Of a stretch of DNA of 64,000 nt, positions 11,445 to 23,010 are shown piece after piece. The first letter of the stretch is position 1, and each line of letters starts with the position of its first letter. Location: assembly GCA_007570785.1 (NCBI GenBank), contig ML662442.1:59197468-59261467 (forward strand). The letters run 5' to 3'. This DNA is from Antilocapra americana. Taxonomy: Eukaryota; Chordata; Mammalia; Artiodactyla; Antilocapridae. The position numbers and the translations under genes were made by a program. The notes beneath the pieces were generated by a model. That model had not been told where the DNA came from, ran no database searches, and saw only the letters and a program-made list of their open reading frames with translations.

Positions 11445-12180
11445 CATGTGTACCCCAATGTTCATCGCTGCATTGTTTACAATAGCCAGGACATGGAAGC
11501 AACCTAGATGCCCATCAACTGACGAATGGATAAGAAAGCTGTGGTACATATACACAATGGAATATTACTCAGCATTAAAAAAAAATTCATTTGAATCAGT
11601 TCTACTCAGGTGGACAGAACTGGAGCCCATTATCCAGAGTGAAGTAAGCCAGAAGGAAAAACAACAATACAGTATACTAACGCATATATATGGAATTTAG
11701 AAAGATGGTAACAAGGGGGGAGGGAGGGGTTTCTGGAGGGGGAGCATATGTAAACCCATGGTGATATCATGGCATTGTATGGCAAAAACAATAAAAGGGA
11801 GAAGAAAAAAGTAAATAAATAAATAAATAAGAAAATATCACAAGAAAAAAAAAAAAGAAAGATGGTAACGAGAACCCAGCATGCGAGACAGCAAAAGGAA
11901 CGCAGACGTATAGAACAGACTCGTGGATTCTGTGGATGAGGGCAGGGGTGGGATGATTTGGGAGAATGGCATTGAAACATGTTAATTATCATACGTGAAA
12001 TCAATCGCCAGCCCAGGATTGTTGCTCGGGGCTGCTGCACCGAGATTTCCCGGGGGGAGGGAGTTGGGAGGGAAGAGGGAGGGGGGTTCTGGAGGGGGAG
12101 CATATGTACACCCATAAGCAACATCATGTCATTGTGTGGCAAAACCAATAAAAAAAATAAAAATTAAAATTAAAAATTAA
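11445..12180 (+). repeat. Bovine L1 3' end with a nested L1 stub
   Basis: Continuous late ORF2/3'UTR text: 'acatggaagcaacctagatg', 'tggaatattactcagcatta', and from 11870 'gagaacccagcatgcgagac', 'gaatggcattgaaacatgtt' and the G-rich 3'UTR tract at 12049-12105, ending in an A-rich tail. The 84-codon frame at 11446-11700 is the end of L1 ORF2. A second, shorter L1 3'UTR interrupts it at 11713-11855. Confidence 0.9.
11713..11855 (+). mobile_element. Nested L1 3'-UTR stub with target duplication
   Basis: A 143-bp insert begins in a G-rich tract (aaggggggagggagggg), carries 'gagcatatgtaaacccatgg' and 'gtatggcaaaaacaataaaa', and ends in A/T-rich tail sequence. It is flanked by identical 14-mers agaaagatggtaac at 11699-11712 and 11856-11869. 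The host L1 reads through continuously when the insert and one copy are ignored. Confidence 0.88.
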
Positions 12181-12189
12181 AAAAAAAGA

Positions 12190-12542
12190 TTGGAAAGAAA
12201 TTTTTAAAAAAAAGACTAATTTGCCATCACTAGTTCTTAAATAAATCCTCCTGGATCCTGATCTACACTGCTTCCTTTTCTAAGTGGTTGTGTGTCAAAT
12301 GTCTAAGGATATTTTCAGGAATGTTGCCAAGGATCCACACCAGATTAAGGTCAAGGGAAGCATCTAAAGAGTCTGGAGCAAAGAATCTGGAGTTGGCGCT
12401 AGTACCAAGTACCAAGGACCTGAGGAGTAGCTTTTGAAATCTAGGCACTGCTTTTAACAAAATTGATCAAAGAAATTGTTTTCTGCAACCAGCTGTATGC
12501 TTTAAAGTGTATGTACAATTGCTGAACACAATGTAACCACGG
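12190..12542. other. Unassigned intergenic sequence
   Basis: No gene or named repeat. Some text may be eroded MaLR sequence. Confidence 0.4.
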
Positions 12543-12750
12543 GTGCATGCACACTCAGTTGCTTCAGTCATGTCCAACTCTTTGCAACCCTATGGGCTGT
12601 AGCCCACCAGCCTCCCCAGGCAAGAATACTGGAGTGGGTTGCCACGCCCTCCTTCAAGAGATCTTCCCCAGTCATAGATAGAACCACATCTCCTGCATCT
12701 CCTGCATTGCAGGCATGTTCTTTTCTGCTGAGCCACCAGGGGAAGACATT
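12543..12750 (-). repeat. Bov-tA SINE
   Basis: 'cagttgcttcagtcatgtcc' body and reverse head 'gctgagccaccaggggaaga'. It carries the duplicated 'ctcctgcat' typical of one Bov-tA subgroup. Confidence 0.88.
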
Positions 12751-12754
12751 GGGT

Positions 12755-12880
12755 TATTTCATTCTCACCACAATCCTATGAGGCAGATACTAATATCTCC
12801 ATTTTAGAGATGAAGAAATTGAGGCACTAAAGAGTTCAGGAACTTTCCCAAAGTCACACTGCTGGGAAGAGACAGAGCCT
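12755..12880 (-). repeat. MIR SINE
   Basis: Antisense MIR core: 'atcctatgaggcagatacta', 'tccattttagagatgaagaa', 'attgaggcactaaag', 'ccaaagtcacactgctggga'. Confidence 0.85.
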
Positions 12881-12989
12881 GTTTGGATAATCAGGCTGCT
12901 GGATTACACTACAGACAACAAATAGACACACAGTCAATTCAGCTGAGCAAACATTTATTGAGCAGCTACTATATCCAACCACTGTGTTT

Positions 12990-14112
12990 GGACAGTAGAT
13001 CACAGCAAACTGTGGAAAATTCTTAAAGAGATGAGAATACCTGACAATCTTACCTGTCTCCTGATAAACCTGTATGCAGATCAAGAAGCAACAGTTAAAA
13101 CCAGGCATGGAACAATATGACTGGTTCAAAATTGGGAAAGGAGTATGTCAAGGCTGTATATTGTCATGCTGCTTATTTAACTTATGCTCAGAGTACATTA
13201 TGTGAAATGCCAGGCTGGATGAATCACTAGCTGGAATCAAGACTTCTGGGAGAAATATCAACAACCTCAGATATGCAGATAATATCACACTAATGGCAGA
13301 AAGCAAAGAAGAACTAAAGAGTCTCTTGGTGAGAGTGAAAGAGGAGAGTGAAAAAGCTGGCTTAAAACTCAACATTCAAAAAACTAAGATTATGGCATCT
13401 GGTCCCACCACTTAATGACAAATAGATGAAGATAAAATGAAAACTGTGGAAGATTTTCTTTTCTTGGGCTTCAAAATCACTGCAGACAGTGACTGCAGTC
13501 ATGAAATTAATAGATATTTGCTCCTTGGAAGAAAAGCTACGACAGACCTAGACAGCATATTACTTTATTACATTATTACTTTTACTTTACATATTATTAC
13601 ATATTACTTTATTACATTACATATTACATTACTTTGCTAACAAAAGTTTGTATAGTCAAAGCTATGGTTTTTCCAATAGTTCATATACAGATGTGAGAAT
13701 TGGACCATAAAGAAGGCTGAGCACTGAAGAACTGATGTTTTCAAATTGTAGTACTGGAGAAGACTCTTGGAAGTCCCTTGGACTGCAAAGAGATCAATTG
13801 ACTGATCAAACCAGTCAATCCTGAAGGAAATCAACCCTGACTATTAATTGAAAGGACGGATGCTGAAGTTGAAGCTCCAGTACTTTAAACACCTGATGCA
13901 AAGAGCCAACTCATTGGGAAAGACCCTGATGTTGGGAAAGATTGAGGGCAGGAGGGGAAGGGGGCAACAGAGGATGAGATAGTTGAATGGCATCACCAAC
14001 TCAGTGGACATGAGTTTAGGCAAACTCCAGGAAATACTGGACAGGGAAGCCTGGAGTGCTGCAATCCATGGGGCCACAAAGAGTTGAACATGACTTAGAT
14101 ACTGAACAACAA
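12990..14112 (+). pseudogene. BovB (RTE) LINE fragment with reverse-transcriptase codons
   Basis: BovB encodes an RTE-type endonuclease/reverse transcriptase that moves itself and the Bov SINEs. Here the RT region can be followed in the + frames: 'CLINLYADQEATVKTRHGT'-like codons near 13058, then the catalytic box, reading YADN rather than YADD, near 13273, followed by TLMAESKEELKSL and the KLNIQKTKIMASG block near 13360. A stop follows at about 13415. Between about 13556 and 13634 the coding text is replaced by an A/T-rich tandem repeat. The BovB 3' end resumes with 'tcaaagctatggtttttcca' and runs to 'aacatgacttagatactgaa'. The damaged catalytic box and multiple breaks show it is inactive. 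Confidence 0.85.
13556..13634 (+). repeat. A/T-rich tandem repeat within BovB
   Basis: Imperfect repeats of 'attacatattactttatt' type units. It lies exactly where intact BovB carries 'cattactttgccaacaaagg', so it probably expanded from that native segment. Confidence 0.85.
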
Positions 14113-14480
14113 CAACTATGTCCAAACATTGTTCTGGAGATACTAAAGATACAAAGATGAATAATACATAATTCTGCCCTCAAAAAGCTCTTGGTCTTGC
14201 TGGGCAAAACCAAGATCCATGCAAATAAATAAATTACAGTATTGTGTGATAGAGCAACGAAAAAATAGAAGTTCAGTCTTCAGAAGTGTTAGAGGGGGAG
14301 GAAATTTTCCTCAGTTCTAGGGATAGTTTTCCAAGGAAGTTAACCTTTGATCTGGGTTTTGACAAAAGAGCTGGCATTCACCATGCAGCTAAAATAGGGA
14401 AGGGAATGTCAAGCAGAGAGACCAACATAGTAAGTCTGAGGAACAGTCGTATTGGTGGAGATGAAGTGAGAGGGGAGAGA

Positions 14481-15039
14481 CAGTCAAGACTAGACATACT
14501 GACATTATGCTTCCCCTGGGTGTCTTCCATATTTCACCTTTACCCAATATTCATCATGACTTCTCTTGATTTTTTTTACCATCTAATTTGGTCTACTTTA
14601 CCCCACTTGGAGGATAAATTCCTGGAGCATTGTACACTTTACTCCACCTGGAGGTACAGCTAATTTCCTTCACTGGTTGATGCCTTATTACCTGACTGGG
14701 TTCTGCATTCCTTTCATATCTTCTCGGTGCAACATCAATTCTATAGCTACTTCATTGACAGACTAGGAGAGATGGATATGAACAGGTAATTCCTATCCAG
14801 TGACAAAGGGTAATGTCAGACACATGTACCCACCTCTGTGGTAGCAGGAACAAAGGCATGTTCTACTCCATTTGAGTAGGTGACCACTAAACTGAGCAGA
14901 GGTACTGTACAGAGGCATGAAGCCACAGATTGCATGGGATACCTGAACTAGTTTAACCAAAGTATAAAATGTACCTGGGGAAATGGGGAGAAGTGAGACT
15001 GGCAGATAAACAAATACCCACAAGGTAGGGTTATATATT
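14481..15039. other. Unassigned intergenic sequence
   Basis: No supportable gene. The 125-codon frame at 14286-14663 overlaps L2 debris and has no domain. Confidence 0.4.
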
Positions 15040-15850
15040 TCATTCAAGGAGTTTGGTTTTTTCTGATAAGAAATTGAGAATCACTAATGAGTTTTAAGAA
15101 GTAAAGTAACATGATTAGAGTTTTAGAGATTGCCTCTGGCAGCATCATGAAGGGTGAAATTAAAGCAGAGAAATCAGTAAAAAGGACTACAGCAAAAAAA
15201 AAAGGGGGCAATTTGGCAACATCTGTCAGCACTAAAAACCTACATACCTCAGCAATTTCACTTGGAGGAATTTATCCTATGGGTACATTTGCACATGCAT
15301 AGAAGGTCATATTCAAGGTTATTCATAACACCTGAATGAGCAATAGTCACCCATATATGAAATAAAGCTATACAAAAAACATTTTTATTTATTGACATAG
15401 AATGAATTATTATCATGTTGTTATTAAATTACAAAAAATTAATTTGCAGAACAACATGCAGTATATCCCACCTTTTAAGTAAAAAGGACAAACAAAAGTA
15501 TTTTATGTATTTAATATGCATGCAGCACATTAAAAAAAATAACAGATGCATAAAATATCACTGGAAGGAAACATTAGAAACTGATAACATTTAGTAGCTT
15601 CCAGAGAGGTGAACTGGGTGAATGAGATGAGTGGGTACAGGCATTTCACTAGAGCTTTTGAGTCTGGAATTATGTGAATGTATTACCGATTCCTAAATAA
15701 ATAAATTCAGTGTTAATTTAAGGGAAGGAGGAATCCTAGTAGACAGAGAAGATTTCTAAAATAAGACAGTAGCAATCACAGGTGGAGGGAAAAAGGGATA
15801 GATAAGAAAATTGTCAAAGAAATAGAAACAGAAGAATTTCTTGACTCTTT
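15040..15850 (-). repeat. L2 continuation interrupted by L1ME
   Basis: 'gtaaagtaacatgattagag' and 'cctctggcagcatcatgaag' (15100-15150), then after an L1ME insertion 'agtagcaatcacaggtggag' (15766), are consecutive pieces of the antisense L2 3' part. Confidence 0.55.
15195..15720 (+). repeat. L1ME-like 3' fragment
   Basis: 'cagcaatttcacttggagga', 'atttatcctatgggtacatt', 'aaggttattcataacacctg' and 'gtaccgattcctaaat-like' tail follow the L1ME late ORF2/3'UTR order. Confidence 0.65.
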
Positions 15851-15879
15851 TTAGAGAGAGAACATGTTAAAGAGCTTAT

Positions 15880-16082
15880 GTGTATGCTCAGTTTCATCCT
15901 AATCGTTTCAATCTCAAGATCTGTAGTCTGCCATGATCCTGAGTCTATGAGATGTCTCCAGCAAGAATACTGGAGGGGGTTGTCATTTCTTCCTCCAGGG
16001 GATCTTCCTGACCCAGGGATTGAACCCTGTCTTCTGCACTAGCAGGCAGATTATTTACCACTGAACCACCTGGGAACCCCTA
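15880..16082 (-). repeat. Diverged Bov-tA SINE
   Basis: 'gcaagaatactggagggggt', 'ggggatcttcctgacccagg' and reverse head 'gcagattatttaccactgaa'. Its left third is strongly decayed. Confidence 0.85.
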
Positions 16083-16282
16083 AAGAGGTTATAATAGCCT
16101 CTGATTTCCAACCTGGGAAACTAAATTACTATATTGGTGCCACTTACCAAGTTAATGAATGCAAAGAGAGTAACAAGTTTAAAGAAAAGAAAATGCGTAC
16201 AACTGTAGACATGTTTTAAGTGTTGTGGAACTACATATCTAATTGCCTACCAGGTAATTTATTCATCCAGTGAACTATGTTA

Positions 16283-16558
16283 TGGAGAAGGCAATGGCAC
16301 CCCACTCCAGTACTCTTGCCTGGAAAATCCCATGGACAGAGAAGCCTGGTAGGCTGCAGTCCATGGGGTCGCTAGAAGTTGGACATAACTGAGCAACTTC
16401 GCTTTCACTTTTCACTTTCATGCATTGGAGAAGGAAATGGCAACCCACTCCAGTGTTCTTGCCTGGAGAATCCCAGGGACGGAGGAGCTTGGTGGGCTGC
16501 CATCTATGGGGTCACACAGAGTCGGGCATGACTGAAGCAACTTAGCAGCAACAGAAGC
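16283..16558 (-). repeat. Bov-A2 SINE with 12-bp target duplication
   Basis: Two BovA units in tandem joined by 'ttcacttttcactttcatgc', ending 'cagcaacagaag'. The sequence tgaactatgtta occurs on both sides (16271-16282 and 16559-16570), so the insertion boundaries are exact. Confidence 0.93.
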
Positions 16559-16683
16559 TGAACTATGTTAACTAAGAACTAGGTTAACTATGTTAAATAT
16601 AAATGGTAGAAAGGGACCTGTCAGAGATGTACTGGGCAAGAGACACAAAGAGAAGATTTTGGAGTCATTAGAACATATGTGGT

Positions 16684-17030
16684 TGATATGAGTTGAATTG
16701 TGTGTTCTCCATCCACCCCACCTTCTCACCCCTCCCACTACCAAATTTATCTCTTGTGGTCCTATTCCCCCAGTACCTTAGAATGTGATTATATTTGGAG
16801 ATAAGATCTTCAAAGAGGTAATTAAGTTAAAGAGAGGTTATTAAAATGAGCTGAATTAATTGTTACTGGTGTTCTTAAAAGAAGAGGAAATCTAGGCACA
16901 GACATGAACAGAGAAAAGATGGTATAAAGACACAGGAGGAAGGAAGACAGCCATCCAAAAGTCAAGGAGAGAGGCTGGCAGCCCTAAACAAACTAGTTCA
17001 GTGACTGTAGGCAGTAGAAGCCATAAACAT
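16684..17030 (+). repeat. MaLR-type LTR (MLT1-like), 3' truncated
   Basis: 'gatatgagttgaattgtgtg', 'gtaccttagaatgtgattat', 'atttggagataagatcttca', 'aagtcaaggagagaggctgg'. The usual 'cagaactgtgag' end is absent. Confidence 0.75.
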
Positions 17031-17926
17031 CATAGAGGATTCTAGGAAGATGGCAGCAGAATCAACATAGCTTTTGGACTTCCCCAAATCTCAGCATAAA
17101 AACAAATACAGCAATTAGGGTAGCAGTATAAAAAGCCCACAGACAACATCTACAACAAAACTAAGTTAAAGGTAGCTTTACAGACCACAAAATGTAAGTA
17201 TGTAAGCATAAAAATCAACAGGTACACAAGATGCATGGTACCAATAACAGAGGGAAAAAAAGAGAAGCAAAAGACAGCTGATTGACCCAAGAATCCAAAA
17301 AAAAACCAATAGATGTTCACTAAAAAGTTCAAAGTGTCAATTTAAGAATAACAGCTGAAACGAGGAAGGGTTTTGCACACTCTAATATCAGAGGTCCATA
17401 TCAAGGTCTGAAGGAAGCAGAGCAGTCTTAACAAGATGATCTCTCAAAACTAATCAGAATGGCATTGAAACATGTTAATTATCATATGTGAAATCAATTG
17501 TGAGCCCAGGGCTGATGCTCGGGGCTGGTGCACCGAGATGACCCAGGGGGGAGGGAATCGGGAGGGAAGATTACTGGACTTTGAAGAAATGGGAAAAAAT
17601 AATTTTTTGGCATTTAGACAAAGGACAAAGTCACTTAAATGGGGAAGAAATTCAAATTGTCATTAGACTTATCAGCAATAGTGTTTTATGCCAAAAGAAA
17701 ATGAAATAACATATTTAAGATACTCAAGGAAAGAAAATATGACCAAGGTTTATATACAGCCAAATTGATTTTCAAAATTACATGCTACAAGTAAACTGCT
17801 GTTGACATACAAGAACTCACAGAATATTGTTCAAAACATTGAGCCTTTCCTGTCAAATCTACTGGGGAATGAGCTTCAGATATCATAATGCCTAGAAAAA
17901 TATTGATGTTAGAGCTGTTGATTGGA
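17031..17926 (+). repeat. L1-like region containing a bovine L1 3'UTR piece
   Basis: 17035-17450 resembles the 5' part of an old L1 ('aagatggcagcagaatcaac', 'aacatctacaacaaaactaa'), at low confidence. 17455-17572 is clearly the bovine L1 3'UTR ('aatggcattgaaacatgtta', 'gtgcaccgagatgacccagg', G-rich end). 17573-17926 is not assigned. Confidence 0.5.
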
Positions 17927-18222
17927 CTTCCCTGGTGGTAAAGTGGATGGAAGTCCGCCTGCCAATGCAGGGGACATGTGTTCGATCCCTGGTCTGGGAA
18001 GATCCCACATGCTATGGGGCAACTAAACCCATGTGCCGCAACTACTGAGTGCTATGCTGTAACTGCTAGAGCCCACGTGCCCTAGAACCCATGTTCCACA
18101 GCAAGAGAGGCCACTGCAATAAGACTAGGCACCACGATGGAGAGTAGCCCCCCTGAGCACAACGAGAGAAAGCCCAAGAGCAGCAATAAAGATCCAGCGC
18201 AGCCAAAAATAAGTAAATAACT
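17927..18222 (+). repeat. CHR SINE
   Basis: 'ttggacttccctggtggtaa', 'gttcgatccctggtctggga' and tail 'cagcgcagccaaaaataagt'. Confidence 0.92.
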
Positions 18223-19116
18223 ATTGATTAACATCAAATATTTACTTACATGTAGAACTAAGATTAGAGGAGGAATACAAGAGAGTATATCATGCATAAT
18301 GGTTATATACATTTACATTGTTAATCCCAAAAATCATTATGTACTACTATGCCATGTACCTATTTATTAAAGGTGGGGACACGAGCAGAGCATACACAAA
18401 ATTTAGTTTTTGTCAGCAACACGAGTGCTGCTAGTGTTGGTGTTGTTATTCTGAGATTATTATATGTATATATGAAATAAAGTAAATAAATATTTATGTG
18501 ATGTTATGTCATCCCCAGTAATCTTGAGAATTAGGATTATTCCTGGTGTGAAAAGGAGATTTAGAGATCACAGTTTTATAATCCTTAAAATGTTAATGGA
18601 TTTAGGCATTGTTTCAATGTCTGCTTCATGAAAGAGAAAACCAGACATTATGTACCTATTGAATCTGTATAAAATTCTAGATTCAATGAATTAAAAATAC
18701 AGAAGATCAAGGAACATGTTAACATATACTATGAGGATATAATCCACAAAATTAAGACTGCAAGAAACTATATAGGTCAAATGTCTCAATTTCCTCAACA
18801 AAAATATATGTGGGAAAAGACACAGAGAGACAGATTTTAAAAAGACTTGAAAGAAGTAAACAACGATGTTTAGGGATGCACACATGGAGATAAAATTATA
18901 ATTAAAAAATAAAGAATTGGTTACAGTAAAAATTAATGATGGTTGTTAGGTCTAGAGGTGTAGGAAGGGGTTTGTGATTAAGATAGAGCACCTATAAGGC
19001 ATCTGAGGTAGCATGCAAAACTCTATGTCTTAACCTCAGTGGGAGTAACCAGGATGTTCAACTTTTAATAAGTCATCAATGTACATATTGGTTTTATACA
19101 ATTTTCTGTCTGTAAT
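18223..19116. other. Unassigned, possibly old L1/HAL1-derived
   Basis: A/T-rich text with several phrases reminiscent of old half-L1 elements, but nothing firm. No supportable gene. Confidence 0.35.
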
Positions 19117-19210
19117 ATGTTGGACATAAAAATATTTAAAATGAGGAAAAGGAATCCTCCTACATTGTTGTGGGAATGTAGATTGGTGTGGACACTATGG
19201 AGAACAGTAT

Positions 19211-19484
19211 GCTGCTGCTGCTTAGTCACTTCAGTCGTGTCCAACTCTGTGCGACCCCATAGACGGCAGCCCACCAGGCTCCCCTGTCCCTGGGATTCTC
19301 CAGGCGAGAACACTGGAGTGGGTTGCCATTGCCTTCTCCAGTGTATGAAAGTGAAAAGTGAAAGTGAAGTTATTCAGTCATGTTCGACTCTTAGCGACCC
19401 CATGGCCTGCAGCCCAACAGACTCTTCCATCCATGGGGTTTTCCAAGCAAGAGTACTGAAGTGGGGTGCCATTGCCTTCTCTGG
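19211..19484 (+). repeat. Bov-A2 SINE with target duplication
   Basis: Starts 'ctgctgctgcttagtcactt', has the 'gaaagtgaaaagtgaaagtg' linker between the BovA units, and ends 'ggtgccattgccttctctgg'. The flanking L1 text ggagaacagtatg is duplicated at 19198-19210 and about 19483-19496. Strand follows the usual database drawing. Confidence 0.92.
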
Positions 19485-19702
19485 AGAACAGTATGGAGAT
19501 TCCTTGTAAAATTAGAGCTACTGCATGGTCCTGCAGTCCCACATTTGGGCATACATACAGATAAACCTCCAATTTGAAGACATACATAGGCCCCAACGTT
19601 CATTGCAGCACTGTTTACAATAGCCAAGACATGGAAGCAACCTAAGTGTGCATCAGCAAATGAATGGATAAAAAATATATATGGTATATTTAATAGAATA
19701 GG

Positions 19703-19880
19703 CTTCCCTTGTGGCTCTGGTGGTAGAGAATCCACTGGCAATGAGGGAGACCTGGGTTCCATCCCTAGGTTGAGAAGATCCCCTGGAGAAGGAAAAGGCT
19801 ACCCACTCCAGTATTCTGGCCTGGAGAATTCCATGGACTGAGTGACTGAGAGACTTTCACTTCACTTCACTTCAAACAAT
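19703..19880 (+). repeat. Bov-tA SINE
   Basis: 'ggcttcccttgtggctctgg' through 'tccatggactgagtgactga', ending in a (cacttcact) run. The host L1 text aatagaata occurs on both sides. Confidence 0.9.
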
Positions 19881-20299
19881 AGAATACTACTCAGCCATAA
19901 AAAAGAATGAAATAATTCCATTTGCAGCACCTAGATATTATCACACTAAGAGAAGTAAACCAGACAAAGACAAATATCATATGATATTGCTTATATGTGG
20001 AATCTAAAAAAAAGAATGATACAAATGAACTTATTCACAAAACAGAAATAGACTCCCAGACAGAGAAAACAAACTTATAGTTTTGAAAGGAGATAGCAGC
20101 AGGGGATAGCAGAGCATGGTGGGGTAAAAAAATAGGGAGCTTGAGATTAACATATAATGGAAAAGAATCTGAAAAAAATATATGTATATACATGTATAAT
20201 GGAATCACTCTTCCGTAGCCTTGAAACTAACACAACTTAGTGCATTACCTACACTTCAATTTTTAAAAAGATTTTTAAAAATAAATTTGGACATAAATT

Positions 20300-20775
20300 T
20301 TATTTTGTTGCTCTTCTGCTGGAAATCCTCCAATGGCTTTCCCTCATATTCAGAACAAAATCAAAATTCTTTCCCTCCAATCTCATCTCCTCCCATTCTC
20401 TGCCTTTTAAAAGCACTCCAGGAGCATTGGCCTTCTATCTGTTTCTTGACTATGCCAACTTTATTTTACACTAGCTCTTCCGACTGTCTGGGGACTTCAC
20501 ATCAACTATTTCTCTCTTTTTTTTTTTTAGAGCAATCTTACCTCAAATTTTGTAGGAAAGGTCCCTCTGCTCTCTAGAATCTATTCTCTGTTACTTACAT
20601 CATCCTGCTTTATCTTCTTCCTCGTATTTACAGTTATCTGAAATTACCCTGCTTCACTACTTACTCTTTCTGATTGTAACTTCCAAGAATAAATCTTAAT
20701 GAGCACGAGGACTTCTCTGATGTATTTACTGCTGTAATCCCTGCTGCTGATATTCTTGGGATTAAATCTCTCAGA
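20300..20775 (+). repeat. L2 3' fragment
   Basis: 'ctggaaatcctccaatggct', 'actccaggagcattggcctt', 'acctcaaattttgtaggaaa' and 'attgtaacttccaagaataa' follow the L2 3' order. The 118-codon + frame here is L2 remnant, not a gene. Confidence 0.7.
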
Positions 20776-22088
20776 AGTAAACAATATGAGAAGAGATGCA
20801 AGTACATAGCCCTGGGTAACACCTACACTTAAGAGACATAAAGAAAGAGAAGGCAGCAAAGAAATAATCTGAACCAGACAAAAGAGGTGTCCCAGGAGCC
20901 AGAGAGCAAAATGTCTTGGTCAGTTTGGTTCTTGAATCCTTACATCAGTTACTGCTTAGAGCTTGGAACTTGCTCCTTGGACCTGATGCTTGATACTCTT
21001 TTGCTTTTGGACGCCCCTTGCTCCAGTTAACCCTTGAATTGACAAGTTTCCAACTTACTCCAGTAAAAGCTGATCAAGCTCATATCCCTGAAGCCCCCAC
21101 TATTAGGATAGCCCTGTGTGGCTGAAATTCCTAGCAGAGTCACCCCAGGAATAAGGCCTAAATAGAACCAGACTGACTGTATGGTAAATGCTATTAAAAA
21201 AAATAACTTCTCAAATGTCTCCATAATCATTATCACTGAAACAAACCACCAAGGGTAAAGATCAAAATTAGGAGTTGGAAACACAATCCCACACACAGAA
21301 AGAGGAGCTCAGTGAAGAAAACAGAAGTGTCAATTTAACAAAGAGATATTTGCTGAAGAATTAGAAATGTTAAGTATCCAACACGAAATGGGGAATAGAT
21401 AAGATCTGAAGTATCATATATTCAAACTGTCAGAGTTGTCATATTTCATACTTAGCAAAAGCATATATTCCATCAGGGAAGAATTAGGATCCTAAGGAGG
21501 AAATAATGAAAAATAATGACAAGCAGGATCTATACAGAAGCAAAGGAACAAATGATGAGGGAAGATAACATTGTGTGAAGACACATGACAGGATAATCCA
21601 TTGATTTATTAATTTGCTGTCTCACCTGAGGGTATTTTTTGCCTCCTCCACTCTAGGCAGGGAGAAAAACTTTAGCTTCACTTGCCATAAAGACTTTTGA
21701 GTTTGCCTCTAGGAAATAACCTCAATCAGACTTTTCTAAAAAGCTAAGTCTTTTGTAAGAGGGAGACATGGAGACTAATACCTTGAGTGTGTAAAGCAGT
21801 ATCAGGCAAACCAGAGGCCTGGGGGGGGGATTCTCTAAGACAAAGGAAAGGGACAAGGTTTGGAAATGAGATCAAATATGGAAGAGAGCTGTCCCTACAT
21901 GGAAGAGCTGCATGTGAAATAATTCCAGTGTCCCAGCTACAGGAGAAGACAGACACCAGGCACTACATAGTTGAGAGTGGCAGTACAATTCCTTTCAAGA
22001 TAATCTATGGTCACTGTGAGAGGCACTTAAGTCATCTCAAAGAAGAATATTTGACTTGAACCAGAGGGCCAGGGATTTGGTCCTCAGA
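20776..22088. other. Unassigned intergenic sequence
   Basis: About 1.3 kb without a named repeat. Opposing 70- and 90-codon frames near 21744-22059 are not supported by any recognisable domain. Confidence 0.4.
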
Positions 22089-22089
22089 C

Positions 22090-22212
22090 CAGTCCCCTGA
22101 CGGTCCAGTGGTTAGAACTCAGCACTCTCACAGCCTTGGGCCTGGGTTCAACTCCAGGTTAAGGAACTAAGATCCGGCAAGCCCATGGTAAGCCAAAAAA
22201 AAAAAAAAAAAA
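22090..22212 (+). repeat. Short tRNA-Glu SINE
   Basis: 'ctgacggtccagtggttaga', B-box 'gggttcaactccaggttaag' and an A-run at 22196-22212. Confidence 0.85.
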
Positions 22213-22237
22213 TAGAGGACCAGCAGCAGAAATCTGC

Positions 22238-22284
22238 ATCAGGGCTTCCCTGGTGTTCCAGTGGTTAAGAATCTGCCTGCTAGA
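22238..22284 (+). repeat. CHR SINE head, truncated by L1
   Basis: 'gggcttccctggtgttccag' and 'ttaagaatctgcctgc', then an abrupt switch to L1 text at about 22285. Confidence 0.8.
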
Positions 22285-22547
22285 AGACTGAAACAGACAT
22301 TTCTCCAAAAAAAAGATGTACAGAAGGCCAATAACACATGGAAAGATGCTCAACATTGCTCATCATTAGAGAAATGCAAATCAAAACAACAATGAGGTAT
22401 CACCTCACACAAATAAGAATGGCCATGCCATCATCAAAACAAAAACCCTACAAGCAATAAATTCTGGAGAGGATGTGGAGAAAAGGGAACCCTTTTGCCC
22501 TGTTGGTAGGAAGGTAAATTGGTACAGTCACTACAGAGAACAGTATG

Positions 22548-22765
22548 CTAAGTCACATCAGTCATGTCTGACTCTTTGTGACCCTATGAACTGTAGCCCA
22601 CTAGGCTCCTCTGTCCAAGAGATTCTCCAGGCAAGAATGCTGAAGTGGGTTGCCATGCTCTCCCTCCAAGGGATCTTCCTGATCCAGAGATCAAACCCTC
22701 ACCTCTTTACATCTCCTGCATCATAAGGCAGATTCTTTACCATTAGCACCACCTGGGAAACCCAG
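22548..22765 (-). repeat. Bov-tA SINE
   Basis: 'agtcacatcagtcatgtctg' to 'accacctgggaaacccagag'. The L1 phrase 'agagaaca' occurs on both sides. Confidence 0.9.
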
Positions 22766-22879
22766 AGAACACTATAGAGATTCCTTATAAACACTAGGAA
22801 TAAAACTACCATGTGACCCAGCAGTCCCACTACTAGACATACACTCTGAGAAAACCACAATTCAAAAAGACACATGTTG

Positions 22880-23010
22880 GTGCAGCGAGATTTCCCGGGG
22901 GGGAGGGAGGAGGGAGGGGGGACCCGGAGGGGAAGCATATGTAAACCCATGGTGATATCATAACAATGTATGGCTAAAACAATAATAAAAAATAAATAAA
23001 TAAAAATTTT
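22880..23010 (+). mobile_element. Second nested L1 3'-UTR stub
   Basis: The insert opens 'tggtgcagcgagatttcccg', runs through a very G-rich tract at 22899-22933, contains 'gcatatgtaaacccatggtg' and 'gtatggctaaaacaataata', and ends in an A/T-rich tail. The host text aaagacacatgt is repeated at about 22867-22878 and 23014-23025. It is the same L1 subtype as the stub at 11713. Confidence 0.85.

Larger units (their letters stand above)
12930..14480 (-). repeat. L2 3' region split by a BovB insertion
   Basis: 'aacatttattgagcagctac' at 12950 is the antisense L2 3' end. It is broken at about 12990 and resumes at 14113 with 'tgtccaaacattgttctgga', 'gatactaaagatacaaagat' and 'tctgccctcaaaaagctctt'. 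Confidence 0.75.
19117..20285 (+). repeat. L1 3' end interrupted by two SINEs
   Basis: 'cctcctacattgttgtggga', 'gcactgtttacaatagccaa', 'aatagaatactactcagcca', 'atcatatgatattgcttata' and terminal 'cttgaaactaacacaactta'. The late ORF2 and 3'UTR are in order, with a Bov-A2 and a Bov-tA inserted. Confidence 0.88.

Noticed and set aside
11630..12148. 172-codon minus-strand frame
   Set aside because: Antisense of the L1 3'UTR; its Pro/Leu/Ser-rich residues come from the G-rich tract.
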